A stretch of DNA of 64,000 bases, from the NCBI RefSeq assembly GCF_001586255.1, contig NZ_CP014544.1, positions 475,001-539,000 of the forward strand, given 5' to 3'. The notes below the pieces were generated by a model. The model saw only the letters and a list, made by a program, of their open reading frames with translations, was not told the DNA's origin and made no database searches. The translations under genes and the position numbers were made by a program. The DNA comes from Zhongshania aliphaticivorans (lineage in GTDB: Bacteria; Pseudomonadota; Gammaproteobacteria; Pseudomonadales; Spongiibacteraceae). Below, piece after piece: positions 48,709 through 59,752 of the stretch (positions within the stretch are counted from its first letter, which is position 1; each line of letters opens with the position of its first letter).

Positions 48709-49230
48709 TTAGAAACTGGCGTCGTCTTTAAATAGGCCAACGCGCAAATCTTTTGCGGTGTAGATTACCTTGCCGTCAACTGCGACTTCGCCATCGGCTA
48801 TGCCTAATATAAGCTTGCGTTCAATAAGGCGCTTATAGTTCAGGGTGTAGGTGACAAGCTTGGAGTCGGGCAGTATTTGGCCGGTGAATTTTACTTCGCC
48901 CGCGCCGAGTGCACGGCCTTTGCCGCTATTGCCGCGCCAACCAAGGTAAAAACCAACCAGCTGCCACATTGCGTCAAGGCCCAAGCAGCCGGGCATTACA
49001 GGGTCGCCTTTAAAGTGGCAGTCAAAGAACCAGAGGTCTGGATTGATATCGAGTTCGGCCACTAACACGCCTTTGTCGTAGCTGCCGCCTTCCGTGCTAA
49101 TGTGGGTAATCCGGTCTACCATTAGCATATTATCTACGGGGAGCTTGGGATTACCGGGACCAAATAATTTGCCGTGTCCGCAGTCGATGAGTTCTTCTTT
49201 GGTAAAGCTATTTTGATGGATTAGAGACAT
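48709..49230 (-). CDS. fabA: 3-hydroxydecanoyl-ACP dehydratase/isomerase
   Basis: Dehydrates 3-hydroxydecanoyl-ACP and isomerises the product to the cis-3 form, the branch point to unsaturated fatty acids. 173 residues; the catalytic H72 and D86 (in [23 protein letters not shown]) match H70 and D84 of E. coli. Start ATG at 49230. It is the upstream gene of the pair with fabB. Confidence 0.98.
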   Translation of the reverse strand: MSLIHQNSFTKEELIDCGHGKLFGPGNPKLPVDNMLMVDRITHISTEGGSYDKGVLVAELDINPDLWFFDCHFKGDPVMPGCLGLDAMWQLVGFYLGWRGNSGKGRALGAGEVKFTGQILPDSKLVTYTLNYKRLIERKLILGIADGEVAVDGKVIYTAKDLRVGLFKDDASF

Positions 49231-49290
49231 GAGGCCATAGTTTCAGTTTGAAAATGTAGCGCTTATCTTAGCACGAAGGTTTTGGCTGGC

Positions 49291-49302
49291 ACATTAAAAT
49301 GT
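49291..49302. promoter_or_regulatory. palindrome upstream of fabA
   Basis: ACATTAAAATGT is a perfect 12-base palindrome about 60 bp before the fabA start, and TTGACA overlaps it on the minus strand. It could be an operator at the fabAB promoter. No match to the FabR or FadR consensus was found and no -10 is clear. Confidence 0.25.
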
Positions 49303-49364
49303 CAACATTGGCGTGATGCTTGCTGTCATTGAGTTGTCATACAAAGGCGATAAAAGAGCGGTGC

Positions 49365-49393
49365 TTGCCAAGCGTCGCAGCTGTTGGGAGAAT
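49365..49393 (+). promoter_or_regulatory. candidate promoter for galU
   Basis: TTGCCA at 49365-49370 and GAGAAT at 49388-49393 are 17 bp apart (5/6 and 4/6 matches to sigma-70 consensus), about 65 bp before the galU start. Sequence suggestion only. Confidence 0.4.
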
Positions 49394-49457
49394 ACCGCAG
49401 CGTTAACATTCGTTAAAAGGATTCGGGATGGCTCCCGACAGTACTTCAGGAAATATT

Positions 49458-50294
49458 ATGATTCGAAAATGTCTATTCCCCGTCGCCGGTTACGGCACGC
49501 GCTTTCTTCCCGCAACCAAATCCATGCCCAAGGAAATGCTGCCCATCGTCAACAAGCCTCTCGTGCAGTATGGCGTAGAGGAGGCGATTCAGGCGGGTTT
49601 AAAAGAAATCGCCCTGGTCACCGGTCGCGGGAAGCGCGCAATTGCGGATCATTTTGATATTAGTTACGAGTTAGAAAACCAAATAGCGGGAACGAGCAAG
49701 GAGCGCTATCTCGACTGTATTCGCAATGTGCTTAATGAAGGCACGTTTATGATGACCCGTCAGCGCGAAATGAAAGGTCTGGGTCACGCAATTTTGACCG
49801 GCGAATGCTTGATTGGTGATGAGGCTTTTGGCGTGATTTTGTCAGATGATTTATGCCTCAACCAAGAAGATGATGGCGTTATGGCGCAAATGGTGGCGCT
49901 GTATAAGCAGTTTCGCTGCAGCATTGTTGCGATTCAAGAAGTGCCAATGGAAGAGATTGAAAAATATGGGGTCATTGCGGGTGAGGAAATGGGCGATGGC
50001 TTGTACCGCGTTAGTTCCATGGTAGAAAAGCCCAAGCCAGAAGACGCACCAACCAATATGGCGGTTATTGGTCGCTATATTTTAACGCCGGATATTTTCG
50101 ATATTTTGCGTAACACTCCGCCAGGTAAAAACGGCGAAGTTCAGTTGACTGATGCGCTAATGACACAGGCGCAAAATGGCTGTGTACTCGCTTATAAGTT
50201 CCGCGGCAAGCGTTTTGACTGTGGTAGCGTGCCGGGCTTTATTGAGGCGACCAACTACGTTTACGAGAATGTTTATAGCGAGGCCTCGTCGTGA
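49458..50294 (+). CDS. galU: UTP-glucose-1-phosphate uridylyltransferase
   Basis: Makes UDP-glucose for LPS core, exopolysaccharide and other glycans. ATG 49458 with AGGA upstream gives 278 residues ([21 protein letters not shown]), matching the pseudomonad start; another ATG at 49428 with its own AAGGA would add ten residues. The nucleotide-binding loop is [19 protein letters not shown]. Its end overlaps the next gene by 4 bp (GTGA). Confidence 0.97.
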   Translation: MIRKCLFPVAGYGTRFLPATKSMPKEMLPIVNKPLVQYGVEEAIQAGLKEIALVTGRGKRAIADHFDISYELENQIAGTSKERYLDCIRNVLNEGTFMMTRQREMKGLGHAILTGECLIGDEAFGVILSDDLCLNQEDDGVMAQMVALYKQFRCSIVAIQEVPMEEIEKYGVIAGEEMGDGLYRVSSMVEKPKPEDAPTNMAVIGRYILTPDIFDILRNTPPGKNGEVQLTDALMTQAQNGCVLAYKFRGKRFDCGSVPGFIEATNYVYENVYSEASS

Positions 50295-51640
50295 GCAGTA
50301 GTGAGATAACGTGCTTTAAAGCTTATGACGTGCGCGGTCGTATTCCCGATCAGCTAAACGAAGATATTGCCTATCGAATTGGCCGCGCTTTTGCCGAGGT
50401 GATACAGCCGAAGAAAGTTGTGGTTGGTCATGATATTCGCTTAAGCAGTGAGTCGATTAAAGGTGCCCTGACCGAAGGCCTGCGCGACGCGGGTGTGGAT
50501 GTTTACGATATTGGTTTGTGCGGAACGGAAGAAATTTATTTCGCCACCTCCCATGCCGAAATGGATGGTGGTATTGCCGTTACTGCAAGCCATAACCCTA
50601 AAGACTATAACGGCATGAAGTTTGTGCGTGAAGGCTCCAAGCCCATCAGTGGAGACACTGGTCTTTTCGACATTAAAGCGCTGGCCGAGAAAAACGAGTT
50701 TGCGCCAGTCGCAACACGCGGCAGCCTTCAGGCCTTAGATACGTCGTCCGCCTATGTTGAACATCTACTGAGCTATGTTGATGTCGAATCGTTAAAGCCG
50801 CTAAAAATTGTGGTTAATGCTGGCAATGGCGGGGCTGGTCGCGTTGTTGATTTGCTGGAAGCGTATCTCCCCTTTGAATTTATTCGGGTTCATCATGAGG
50901 CTGACGGCAACTTCCCAAACGGGGTGCCTAATCCACTATTGATTGAAAACCGTCAGCCCAGTATTGATGCAATAAAAGAGCATGGCGCTGATTTGGGTGT
51001 GGCATGGGATGGCGATTTTGACCGCTGTTTTTTCTTCGATGAAACCGGTGATTTTATCGAGGGATATTACGTGGTTGGCTTATTGGCCGAGGCATTTTTG
51101 CTGAAAAATCCCGGCGAAAAAATCGTCCACGATCCACGCTTAACCTGGAATACCATTGCCATTGTTGAGGAGGCTGGCGGTAGCGCTGTGCAGTGCAAGA
51201 CCGGCCATGCATTTATCAAAGAGCGGATGCGCATCGAGAACGCGGTATACGGTGGCGAGATGAGTGCCCACCACTATTTTCGCGACTTCGCTTTTTGTGA
51301 CAGCGGCATGATTCCCTGGTTGTTGGTAACGCAGCTGATGTCGGTGAAGTCCGCGAGCTTGTCGTCATTGGTTGAACAGCGAGTCGCTTTATTCCCTTGC
51401 AGCGGAGAAATAAATCGCGAAGTAGCCGACGCTAAAGCGGTGATTGCGGCGATTCAGGCGCATTACACTCCTTTGGCGGCGGCAGTAGATTTTACCGACG
51501 GCTTAAGTATGAGCTTTGACGGCTGGCGTTTTAATGTGCGGATGTCCAATACCGAACCGGTGGTGCGCCTCAACGTTGAGAGTGATGGTGACATACCATT
51601 AATGGAAGCGAAAACCGCTGAGTTATTGGCAATGCTGTAA
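50291..51640 (+). CDS. manB: phosphomannomutase
   Basis: Interconverts mannose-6-phosphate and mannose-1-phosphate, feeding GDP-mannose for surface glycans. 449 residues; the phospho-serine is S100 in [13 protein letters not shown], the metal loop is DGDFDR, and the sugar-binding GEMSAHHYF and C-terminal [12 protein letters not shown] are present. The start AYDVRGRI region is closest to the CpsG/ManB type. GTG start overlaps the galU stop, so the two are coupled. Confidence 0.93.
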   Translation: MSSSEITCFKAYDVRGRIPDQLNEDIAYRIGRAFAEVIQPKKVVVGHDIRLSSESIKGALTEGLRDAGVDVYDIGLCGTEEIYFATSHAEMDGGIAVTASHNPKDYNGMKFVREGSKPISGDTGLFDIKALAEKNEFAPVATRGSLQALDTSSAYVEHLLSYVDVESLKPLKIVVNAGNGGAGRVVDLLEAYLPFEFIRVHHEADGNFPNGVPNPLLIENRQPSIDAIKEHGADLGVAWDGDFDRCFFFDETGDFIEGYYVVGLLAEAFLLKNPGEKIVHDPRLTWNTIAIVEEAGGSAVQCKTGHAFIKERMRIENAVYGGEMSAHHYFRDFAFCDSGMIPWLLVTQLMSVKSASLSSLVEQRVALFPCSGEINREVADAKAVIAAIQAHYTPLAAAVDFTDGLSMSFDGWRFNVRMSNTEPVVRLNVESDGDIPLMEAKTAELLAML

Positions 51641-51662
51641 ATCAATTCTTGATGATTGAGTA

Positions 51663-51696
51663 TGCAATAAAGGCGCCTCCCGGCGCCTTTATTGCA
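51663..51696. terminator. bidirectional terminator between manB and pgi
   Basis: A 15-base perfect stem, TGCAATAAAGGCGCC / GGCGCCTTTATTGCA, with loop TCCC, between convergent genes. Few uninterrupted T follow the GC core (TTTATT), but the symmetric placement argues for termination in both directions. Confidence 0.85.
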
Positions 51697-51715
51697 TCTG
51701 CTACTTGCTTAAAAT

Positions 51716-53371
51716 TTACGCGTCTTGAGCTTGTCGAAAAAGGGCAATGAGTTGGCTAGTCGACGAATCTAGAGTGGCCGTATCGTCACCACTTAAGCTA
51801 GCCATAAGCGTTTGGCTTATCTGTTTCCCCAGCTCAACTCCCCATTGATCGAAAGGGTTAATGCCCCACATAAAACTTGTGGCAAATAGGCGGTATTCAT
51901 AGAGGGCGATGAGCGCGCCGAGGCTTTCGGCGTCAAGCTTGTTCATTAAAATAGTGGTGCTAGGGCGGTTGCCGGGCATGGCTTTGTGCTGTGCGAGCTG
52001 CCGGGCGGCGCTGGCATCCATGCCACTGGCGATTAAATCTTTTTCGATGTCGGCGGCGGCTTGGCCTTGCATTAACACTAGGCTCTGACTGAAGCAGTTG
52101 GCGATTAATGCTTGATGTTGCTCGCCAATCGGGTTGTGCGAGCTTAGGCTGGCAATAAAATCACAGGGAATCGCGTCGCTGCCTTGATGGAGGAGTTGAT
52201 GAAAGGAGTGCTGGCCATTGGTGCCCTCGGTGCCCCAGATAACGCCGCCGGTTGCGCCAGCGGTTGGGCTGCCATCTGCCTTGACGGATTTTCCCGCGCT
52301 CTCCATAAATAATTGCTGCAAATAAATAGGCAGCAATTTTAGATGATGCTCATAGGGCAGTACCGCGTGTGACGTCATGCCCCAGGCGTTGCGGTACCAT
52401 ACATCTAGCATGCCTAAGATGAGTGGGATATTGCTTTCTAGGGGCTGGCTGGCAACGTGCTGATCTACCGCGTAGCCACCTTTGAGTAGGGCGCGGAAGC
52501 TGTCCATGCCAGCGCATAAGGCAATGGCGAGGCCAAAGCCTGACCATACCGAAAATCGGCCACCAACCCACTCGGGAACGGGAATGATTAATTCTTCGCT
52601 AATGCCAAACGCCTTGGCGGCTTCGGGCTTAGAGCTTACTGCCATAAAGTGGGCGTCGACGTCGCGGGTGCCGAGCGCGGATTGTAGCCAGGCTCGTGCG
52701 GTCTGAGCATTACAACGGGACTCTTGGGTGCCGAAGGATTTTGAGGCGACAATGAATAAGGTGGTTTCGGCGGGTACGCGAGCCAGTATCTCGGTCATCA
52801 CGCTAGGGTCGATATTGGCGGCGAAGTGGGGCCGCAAGGTGTTGGGGTGCTGGTTGCTTAGGGCGTCGCATACTAAGCGCGGGCCGAAGTCTGAGCCGCC
52901 AATGCCAATATTGACAACATCGGTAAAGGTTTGTCCGGTGCTGCTGCGGTGAGTGCCCGCGTGGATTGCGGTGACCAGTGCTTCCATTTTGCGATACATG
53001 GCGTCAATCGCGGGGTCATGCGCCGCGCTTGTGTCACTGCTGGCCCAGCGCCGCAGGCACGGGTAGTTTGCCGAGCGATCCTCGGTGTTATTGAGCTTGG
53101 CGCCAGCGCGTAAGGCATCGAGTTGTTGTGGCACGCCGCGTTGGTGGGCGAGTGTGCACAAGGTGGAGAGAATGCCGGTATCCAGGTGATGCTTGGCGAA
53201 ATCGACAAATAAGGGGCCGACGTGCCCGCTAAAGGTGCTGGCGCGTAGAGGATCGAGCTTGAATCGGTTTTTAAGTGGGGTGTTGGCGGCGTTGCGAGCG
53301 AGTTCGGTCAGCTGTGTCTGTAAATCAAGATCACTTAGTTTGGCTGATGCCTGGTCTACAGCTGTGCTCAA
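51716..53371 (-). CDS. pgi: glucose-6-phosphate isomerase
   Basis: Interconverts glucose-6-phosphate and fructose-6-phosphate in glycolysis and gluconeogenesis. TTG 53371 preceded by GAGGAG at five bases gives 551 residues, near the E. coli 549; an ATG at 53416 (566 residues) lacks a good Shine-Dalgarno. Motifs: VVNIGIGGSDFGP, the phosphate loop SKSFGTQES (E. coli SKTFTTQET), GGRFSVWSG, and GTEGTNGQHSFHQLLHQG with the catalytic glutamate and histidine. Confidence 0.94.
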   Translation of the reverse strand: MSTAVDQASAKLSDLDLQTQLTELARNAANTPLKNRFKLDPLRASTFSGHVGPLFVDFAKHHLDTGILSTLCTLAHQRGVPQQLDALRAGAKLNNTEDRSANYPCLRRWASSDTSAAHDPAIDAMYRKMEALVTAIHAGTHRSSTGQTFTDVVNIGIGGSDFGPRLVCDALSNQHPNTLRPHFAANIDPSVMTEILARVPAETTLFIVASKSFGTQESRCNAQTARAWLQSALGTRDVDAHFMAVSSKPEAAKAFGISEELIIPVPEWVGGRFSVWSGFGLAIALCAGMDSFRALLKGGYAVDQHVASQPLESNIPLILGMLDVWYRNAWGMTSHAVLPYEHHLKLLPIYLQQLFMESAGKSVKADGSPTAGATGGVIWGTEGTNGQHSFHQLLHQGSDAIPCDFIASLSSHNPIGEQHQALIANCFSQSLVLMQGQAAADIEKDLIASGMDASAARQLAQHKAMPGNRPSTTILMNKLDAESLGALIALYEYRLFATSFMWGINPFDQWGVELGKQISQTLMASLSGDDTATLDSSTSQLIALFRQAQDA

Positions 53372-53493
53372 AATAACTCCTCGGATATCCGTTTCGGTGC
53401 GCGCCAGTTTTTCCATCTCGGCGATAAGTACTGAAATTGTAACGGCTTATTGGGGAGATTGTAATCCGCCGGAGCGTCGCTTTGGTGAGAAAC

Positions 53494-54453
53494 TTAGCTG
53501 CGGCGAGAAAGGGCGATTTCAGTCAGTTCTTCAAGCGCGGTGCGGTAGGGGCTGGGCTGCAGGCTATTGAGTGCGGCGAGTGCCGCGTCGGTGTAGCGCT
53601 TGGCTGCGGCATGGCAATAGTCGAGTGCCCCGCAGTGCTTAACGGCATCGACAATGGCCTCGAGCTGCTCGGCAGATTTGCGGCTAATGGCGTCTCGCAC
53701 TAGCTGCTTGTGCTTGTCGCTGCCATTTTCGAGTAAATAAATTAGCGGCAGTGTCGGCTTGCCTTCGGCGAGATCGTCGCCGACGTTTTTGCCGGTTTCG
53801 GCTGGATCGCCTTCGTAGTCGAGAATGTCGTCAATGAGTTGAAAGGCGATGCCAAGATTTATGCCGTAGTCGTGCAGCGCATCTTGCTGCTCCGGTTTGT
53901 CGCTGAGAATGGCGGCGCCACTGCAGGCCGCACCAAATAAGACGGCGGTTTTACTGCGAATGACCTCGAAGTAGGTGGCTTCACTGGTGTCGGGGTTACC
54001 CGCGCGGGTCAGTTGCAGTACTTCGCCTTCCGCGACGGTATTGGTTGTGTCAGAAAGTAGGCCCATTAAGGGGAAGCTGCCAATCTGCACTAAAATTTGA
54101 AAGGCGCGGGAATAAAGAAAGTCACCAACGAGGACACTGGGCGCGTTGCCCCAATTGGCGTTGGCAGTTGGGCGGCCGCGGCGCAGGGCGGAGATGTCAA
54201 CAACATCATCGTGAAGCAGGGTGGCGGTGTGGATAAACTCAATAACCGCGGCCAATTGCAGGTGCTTTTCGCTAATTTGGCCAATGGCGCCAGCACTGAG
54301 CAAGCTCAGTAATGGGCGCAGGCGTTTGCCTCCAGCATCGACGATATAGTGGCCGATGTTTTCCACGAGGGGCACATTAGAATGCAGTTGTTCGATGATG
54401 AAGTCATTGACGGCGACGAATTCGCTGTCCACGACCTGTCTAATCTGTTGCAT
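53494..54453 (-). CDS. ispB: octaprenyl/polyprenyl diphosphate synthase
   Basis: Makes the long prenyl side chain of ubiquinone from isoprenoid precursors. ATG 54453 gives 319 residues, close to E. coli IspB (323); in-frame starts at 54489 and 54516 (TTG) cannot be excluded and none has a good Shine-Dalgarno. Aspartate motifs DDVVD (about 82-86) and LIDDILDYEGD, plus GGKRLRPLL, are present. The product chain length is not readable from the sequence. It is divergent from rplU, the usual arrangement. Confidence 0.93.
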   Translation of the reverse strand: MQQIRQVVDSEFVAVNDFIIEQLHSNVPLVENIGHYIVDAGGKRLRPLLSLLSAGAIGQISEKHLQLAAVIEFIHTATLLHDDVVDISALRRGRPTANANWGNAPSVLVGDFLYSRAFQILVQIGSFPLMGLLSDTTNTVAEGEVLQLTRAGNPDTSEATYFEVIRSKTAVLFGAACSGAAILSDKPEQQDALHDYGINLGIAFQLIDDILDYEGDPAETGKNVGDDLAEGKPTLPLIYLLENGSDKHKQLVRDAISRKSAEQLEAIVDAVKHCGALDYCHAAAKRYTDAALAALNSLQPSPYRTALEELTEIALSRRS

Positions 54454-54545
54454 GGTGGCAAGGAGTCGTCTGGCGGAGTCGGCTGGCATCGTATGAGCGC
54501 AGCCGCTAGCTGTCAAGGTCTAGGCGTCACTTGTGATTGCGGGTA

Positions 54546-54574
54546 TTGTGTATTTTTTTAAAACTGCGTACAAT
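54546..54574 (+). promoter_or_regulatory. promoter of rplU-rpmA-obgE-proB
   Basis: TTGTGT at 54546-54551 and TACAAT at 54569-54574 are exactly 17 bp apart, with a GC-rich discriminator (TCGCGCCCC). The leader before rplU would be about 160 nt; it holds GC-rich inverted segments that may form structure. Confidence 0.6.
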
Positions 54575-54739
54575 TCGCGCCCCTGAAGCAAAACCGTGCG
54601 GCCCCTTAATGGTTAAGTGGTGGTGACGGTGCCTGGACTTGTCCCGGCGTGTTGTAGCTAGGCCCTATTTCGATATTGGTCTCGATACGAACGCTCGGCC
54701 GAAACAAACTATTGCAAGCAGGCTCTTGGAGATATAAAC

Positions 54740-55051
54740 ATGTACGCAGTGATTGAAAGCGGTGGTAAGCAGCACCGTGTTATTGAGGGCGAAACCCTCA
54801 AGCTAGAAAAAATTGAAGTTGCCACTGGCGAAAGTTTGACCTTCGATAAAGTGTTGATGGTTAAGACCGGTGACGATCTAAAAATTGGCGCGCCATATGT
54901 TGAGGGCGGTAAAGTGACTGCGGAAGTAATTGCGCAAGGTCGTCACGCCAAGGTGAAAATTGTTAAGTTTCGCCGTCGGAAGCACAGCATGAAGCAAGCT
55001 GGTCACCGTCAGTGGTTCACCGAAGTGAAAATCACTGGTATCAGTGCTTAA
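54740..55051 (+). CDS. rplU: 50S ribosomal protein L21
   Basis: Binds 23S domains near L20. 103 residues: [20 protein letters not shown] at the start and [23 protein letters not shown] at the end, both L21 signatures. ATG follows TTGGAG. First gene of rplU-rpmA-obgE. Confidence 0.98.
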   Translation: MYAVIESGGKQHRVIEGETLKLEKIEVATGESLTFDKVLMVKTGDDLKIGAPYVEGGKVTAEVIAQGRHAKVKIVKFRRRKHSMKQAGHRQWFTEVKITGISA

Positions 55052-55068
55052 GGAATTAGGAGAGACTC

Positions 55069-55326
55069 ATGGCTCACAAGAAAGCTGGTGGTAGTACTCG
55101 TAACGGACGCGACTCGCAGAGTAAGCGTCTGGGCGTAAAACGTTTTGGTGGTCAGGTAGTTAGTGCAGGTAGCATTATTATTCGTCAGCGCGGAACTCGT
55201 TTCCACGCCGGTGAAAATGTTGGTTGTGGTACTGATCACACTCTGTTTGCTAAGGCAGACGGTGTAGTGAAGTTTGAGGTTAAAGGTCCCAAGAGCCGCA
55301 AGTATATTAGTATAGTTGCAGCGTAA
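55069..55326 (+). CDS. rpmA: 50S ribosomal protein L27
   Basis: N-terminal tail reaches the peptidyl-transferase centre. 85 residues starting [19 protein letters not shown]; this is the gammaproteobacterial type with no cleaved N-terminal extension. [21 protein letters not shown] is canonical. It is 17 bp from rplU. Confidence 0.98.
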   Translation: MAHKKAGGSTRNGRDSQSKRLGVKRFGGQVVSAGSIIIRQRGTRFHAGENVGCGTDHTLFAKADGVVKFEVKGPKSRKYISIVAA

Positions 55327-55346
55327 ACCTCGCGGTGATCTTGAAG

Positions 55347-55372
55347 GCCTCGTCTATTGACGGGGCTTTTTT
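55347..55372 (+). terminator. hairpin between rpmA and obgE
   Basis: GCCTCGTC / GACGGGGC around TATT (one G-U pair), followed by six T and then GTTT. An intrinsic terminator that would reduce transcription into obgE. Confidence 0.82.
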
Positions 55373-55382
55373 GTTTCTGTAG

Positions 55383-56627
<1,245 letters not shown>

Positions 56628-56638
56628 GGTGAAGAAGC

Positions 56639-57766
56639 TTGTCTGATAAGCGGCAAAGTTTACGCGCTTGTAAGCGCGTCGTGGTTAAGATCGGCTCGGC
56701 CCTGCTCACCAATGATGGTCGTGGTCTCTGTGTAGAGGGCTTGGATGCTTGGGTGGCGCAGATCGCCGCCCTGCGTGCTGACGGCCGCGAGGTGGTATTG
56801 GTGTCCTCGGGTGCAGTGGCTGAGGGTATGACTCGTCTAGGTTGGAAAGAGCGGCCTGACGATCTCCATAAATTACAGGCTGCGGCTGCTGTTGGGCAAA
56901 TGGGTTTGGTTCAAGCCTATGAGCAGCGCTTTCGCACCCATAATCTGCAAACTGCGCAAATCCTGTTGGGTCACGACGATATCTCGGCTCGGGACCGCTA
57001 TCTCAATGCCCGTGGCACGCTGCTAACTCTGCTTGAGTTGGGTGTGGTGCCGGTGGTTAATGAAAACGATACCGTGGTTACTGACGAAATTCGCTTTGGT
57101 GATAACGATACCCTTGCTGCGTTAGTGGCTAATTTAATTGACGCCGACACCTTGGTGATCTTAACGGATCAGCGCGGCTTGTTTGCTGAGGATCCTCGTA
57201 AGAACCCCGCGGCAGAGTTGATTTCAGTAGCCGATGTGGCTGATGGCAAGCTCGACGTGATGGTGGGTGGTAGTGCCGGCGTTTTGGGTCGCGGCGGTAT
57301 GCTGACCAAGTTGCGGGCGGCGCGCCTTGCTTCGCGCTCGGGTGCGAATACAGTGATTGTTGGTGGTCGCGAAGGCCGAGTCTTGGATCGAGTATTTGCT
57401 GGAGAAGACTTGGGTACGCTGCTCTTGTCTGGTCAGCGGCCTATTGCGGCGCGGAAGAAGTGGTTGGCGGGGCAATTGCAGTTGCGCGGCAAGCTTCAGC
57501 TCGATGATGGCGCGGTGCGTGTATTGCGTCAGCAGGGTCGTAGCTTATTGCCCGTGGGGGTGGTGGCGGTGAGCGGTCAGTTTGCCCGTGGCGACCTTGT
57601 TATGTGTGTTGATGCTGAGGGTAATGAGGTTGCGCGGGGTTTGGTTAATTACAATACTGAGGACGCCCGCAAACTTTTGGGTTTGTCGAGTGCGCGTATT
57701 GCTGAGGCGCTGGGCTATATTGCTGAGCCTGAGTTAATACATCGGGATAATTTGTTGGTCAGTTGA
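56639..57766 (+). CDS. proB: glutamate 5-kinase
   Basis: First step of proline biosynthesis, ATP phosphorylation of glutamate. 375 residues: amino-acid kinase domain ([45 protein letters not shown]) to about residue 260 and a PUA domain after. Start TTG 56639 with GAGGTGAAG upstream. proA is not adjacent. Placement after obgE is common in gammaproteobacteria. Confidence 0.96.
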   Translation: MSDKRQSLRACKRVVVKIGSALLTNDGRGLCVEGLDAWVAQIAALRADGREVVLVSSGAVAEGMTRLGWKERPDDLHKLQAAAAVGQMGLVQAYEQRFRTHNLQTAQILLGHDDISARDRYLNARGTLLTLLELGVVPVVNENDTVVTDEIRFGDNDTLAALVANLIDADTLVILTDQRGLFAEDPRKNPAAELISVADVADGKLDVMVGGSAGVLGRGGMLTKLRAARLASRSGANTVIVGGREGRVLDRVFAGEDLGTLLLSGQRPIAARKKWLAGQLQLRGKLQLDDGAVRVLRQQGRSLLPVGVVAVSGQFARGDLVMCVDAEGNEVARGLVNYNTEDARKLLGLSSARIAEALGYIAEPELIHRDNLLVS

Positions 57767-57797
57767 TGTGGGGTGGCAGGCTTGGCTTGCGCATAAT

Positions 57798-57829
57798 GCT
57801 GGACGGGAGATGGTAGACGCTAAGATAAA
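57798..57829 (+). repeat. GACGGGAGA dispersed repeat, copy C
   Basis: Starts GCTGGACGGGAGATGG and continues TAGACGCTAAGATAAA. It matches copies A (3937-3967) and B (4043-4073) near the rRNA operon and lies between proB and a terminator. The surrounding intergenic 57767-57883 shows no other feature. Confidence 0.55.
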
Positions 57830-57883
57830 GGCGGATGCGAGTCCCGGGTGTTGAGCGGTCGTCTGTGTTAGGTGGATTTAAAT

Positions 57884-57930
57884 TTTAGCCAATAAAAAAC
57901 CCGCGCTTGGCGGGTTTTTTATTGGCTAAA
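57884..57930. terminator. bidirectional terminator between proB and rpsT
   Basis: A 21-base perfect inverted repeat (57884-57904 with 57910-57930) around a 5-base loop, with GCGGG core and T or A runs inside both arms. It serves the convergent proB and rpsT transcripts. Confidence 0.95.
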
Positions 57931-57941
57931 TCAAAAGCGAA

Positions 57942-58214
57942 TTAAGCGGCTGCGCTCATTGCTTTGATTTTGCTGTTCAAGCGGCTCTTATGACGAGCAG
58001 CTTTGTTCTTGTGCAGAATGCCTTTGTCCGCCATGCGGTCAATAACAGAAACTGCAGATACGTAAGCAGTCTTGGCAGCATCTTGATCGCCAGAAGCGAT
58101 TGCGACCAGCACTTTCTTTAAGTATGTGCGTACCATTGAGCGCAGGCTGGCGTTATGCGTACGACTTTTTTCCGCCTGACGTGCGCGCTTTTTAGCTTGT
58201 GGAGAATTCGCCAC
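57942..58214 (-). CDS. rpsT: 30S ribosomal protein S20
   Basis: Helical 16S-binding protein. 90 residues, GTG start at 58214 with AAGGAG about ten bases before. Sequence begins [21 protein letters not shown] and contains [11 protein letters not shown] and [17 protein letters not shown], all S20 signatures. Codon use is strongly biased, as expected. Confidence 0.97.
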   Translation of the reverse strand: MANSPQAKKRARQAEKSRTHNASLRSMVRTYLKKVLVAIASGDQDAAKTAYVSAVSVIDRMADKGILHKNKAARHKSRLNSKIKAMSAAA

Positions 58215-58333
58215 CCTTATAACTCCTTGAAACCTAGTACTGAAAATTTAGGCCGGGAATTATTCCTGTTTACCACTGTGTTGTCAATAGGGTGTGGGCC
58301 TAAAGGCAGAATAATTCATTGTGTGCCGGTAGC

Positions 58334-58708
58334 CTATAAAAGCCGCTGGACGGCAATCATTACCCAGCAGCTCAAGCACAGCAGCATACTTAGCATCACC
58401 GCGGCCGAGCCGAGATCTTTGGCTTGGCCGGACAGTGGGTGTAGCTCGGTACTGATTCGGTCGACAATGGCCTCGATCGCTGAGTTGAGTAGTTCAACAA
58501 CGATAACAATGACCACGCTGCCAATCAGTAGCGCTCTTTCGCTAGCGTTGGTGCCAAGCCATAGTGAAAGAGGTAGCAAAAGTGCGGCGAGGGCAATTTC
58601 CTGTCGGAATGCCACCTCGTGCCGCCAGGCCGCGCGCAGCCCCTTAAGCGAGTATCTGTAGGCATCGAGGACGTGGGCCACTCCGGTACGGCTCGGTTTG
58701 TTCATCAT
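58334..58708 (-). CDS. dgkA: diacylglycerol kinase
   Basis: Small inner-membrane kinase that recycles diacylglycerol to phosphatidic acid. 124 residues with three hydrophobic helices; the signature ELLNSAIEAIVDRI and the loop with HPLSGQAKDLGSAAV are present. Two adjacent ATG codons (58708, 58705) could start it. It lies upstream of rpsT on the same strand but 119 bp away. Confidence 0.94.
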   Translation of the reverse strand: MMNKPSRTGVAHVLDAYRYSLKGLRAAWRHEVAFRQEIALAALLLPLSLWLGTNASERALLIGSVVIVIVVELLNSAIEAIVDRISTELHPLSGQAKDLGSAAVMLSMLLCLSCWVMIAVQRLL

Positions 58709-58855
58709 GAAGTGTGTCGATCTCTATTGTGGCGCAGTGGCAATTGGCGTGACTAATCAGTGTACAATGCAGCACGTTAAATTAAATGATCTATCGCCGC
58801 TGCGTAGCTGCGCGAGCTTGTAATACTTGTTGTAACAATAGTGTAAATTCTAACG

Positions 58856-59752
58856 ATGACAATTGAGCGTAAATTAATTTACCCCAAATATTGGCCGGTT
58901 TGGCTGGGTGTTGGCGTGCTGTGGCTGTTGGCGCACCTGCCTCGGCGTATGAGTTATGCCTTGGGTGCGGGTATTGGTAATTTATTCTATCGCTTTGCTG
59001 GCGATCGACGTCACACCTGCGAAACAAATTTTCGCTTGTGTTTCCCGGCATTAAACGACGCTGATCGAGATGACCTTATTCGCAGGACCATGCGCAATCA
59101 AGGGGTTGGTTTAATGGAGACCCTGCGAGTTTGGTTTTTGGCGCCAGACAAGCTCGATGTTGGTTTTGAGTTGGTGGGCGGGGAGCATCTGGAGATTGGT
59201 GAAGATGGTCTGGGCATCATTGTATTGGGCACCCATTTTACGTCGCTTGATGTGTGCGGTACCTTGATAGGCTATCGCTACCCTGCTGATTCCTTTTATC
59301 GCAAACATAAAAACCCAGTGTTCGAATATATTTTGAGCCGCTCACGTGGGCGTTACGGTGAACCTATACATCGCCGAGATATTAAGCGCGCCTTGCGGCG
59401 CTTGCGTGAAGGACGGCGGTTATACTACCTGCCGGATCAAGACTACGGTCGTAAGTCCGCCGAGTTTGTGCCGTTTTTTGGCGTTATGGCGGCCACGACT
59501 ATCGGTACTAGTACTCTGGCCAAGGGCGGTCGGGCGCGGGTGGTGTTTGCCCAGCAGCAGCGCTTGCCAGGCGGGCGAGGTTATCGGGTGGAGATAATCC
59601 CGATGAGTAACTTTCCCAGCGGTGATCCCGCAGCGGATGCGCGGGCCATAAATGCGCTGCTGGAAGACAATATTCGTATGGTGCCAGACCAATATATGTG
59701 GGTGCATCGCCGCTTTAAGACTCGCCCAGAAGGCGAGGCGGGGGTTTACTGA
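58856..59752 (+). CDS. lpxL: LpxL/HtrB-type lipid A acyltransferase
   Basis: Inner-membrane enzyme that adds a secondary acyl chain to lipid A. 298 residues: one N-terminal hydrophobic segment (about 13-29), the catalytic HX4D motif at H127-D132, YLPDQDYGRKSAEFVPFFGV, and the C-terminal PDQYMWVHRRFKTRP. The exact acyl donor (lauroyl, or another) cannot be read. No clear Shine-Dalgarno precedes ATG 58856, but this ATG matches the family start. It overlaps the next gene by one base. Confidence 0.9.
   Translation: MTIERKLIYPKYWPVWLGVGVLWLLAHLPRRMSYALGAGIGNLFYRFAGDRRHTCETNFRLCFPALNDADRDDLIRRTMRNQGVGLMETLRVWFLAPDKLDVGFELVGGEHLEIGEDGLGIIVLGTHFTSLDVCGTLIGYRYPADSFYRKHKNPVFEYILSRSRGRYGEPIHRRDIKRALRRLREGRRLYYLPDQDYGRKSAEFVPFFGVMAATTIGTSTLAKGGRARVVFAQQQRLPGGRGYRVEIIPMSNFPSGDPAADARAINALLEDNIRMVPDQYMWVHRRFKTRPEGEAGVY

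Noticed and set aside
49313-49657. A 114-codon frame overlapping the galU start
   Set aside because: It runs out of frame through conserved galU sequence; no family similarity.
58744-58768. Promoter TTGGCG ... TACAAT before lpxL
   Set aside because: The spacer is only 13 bp, too short for sigma-70; no better pair was found.
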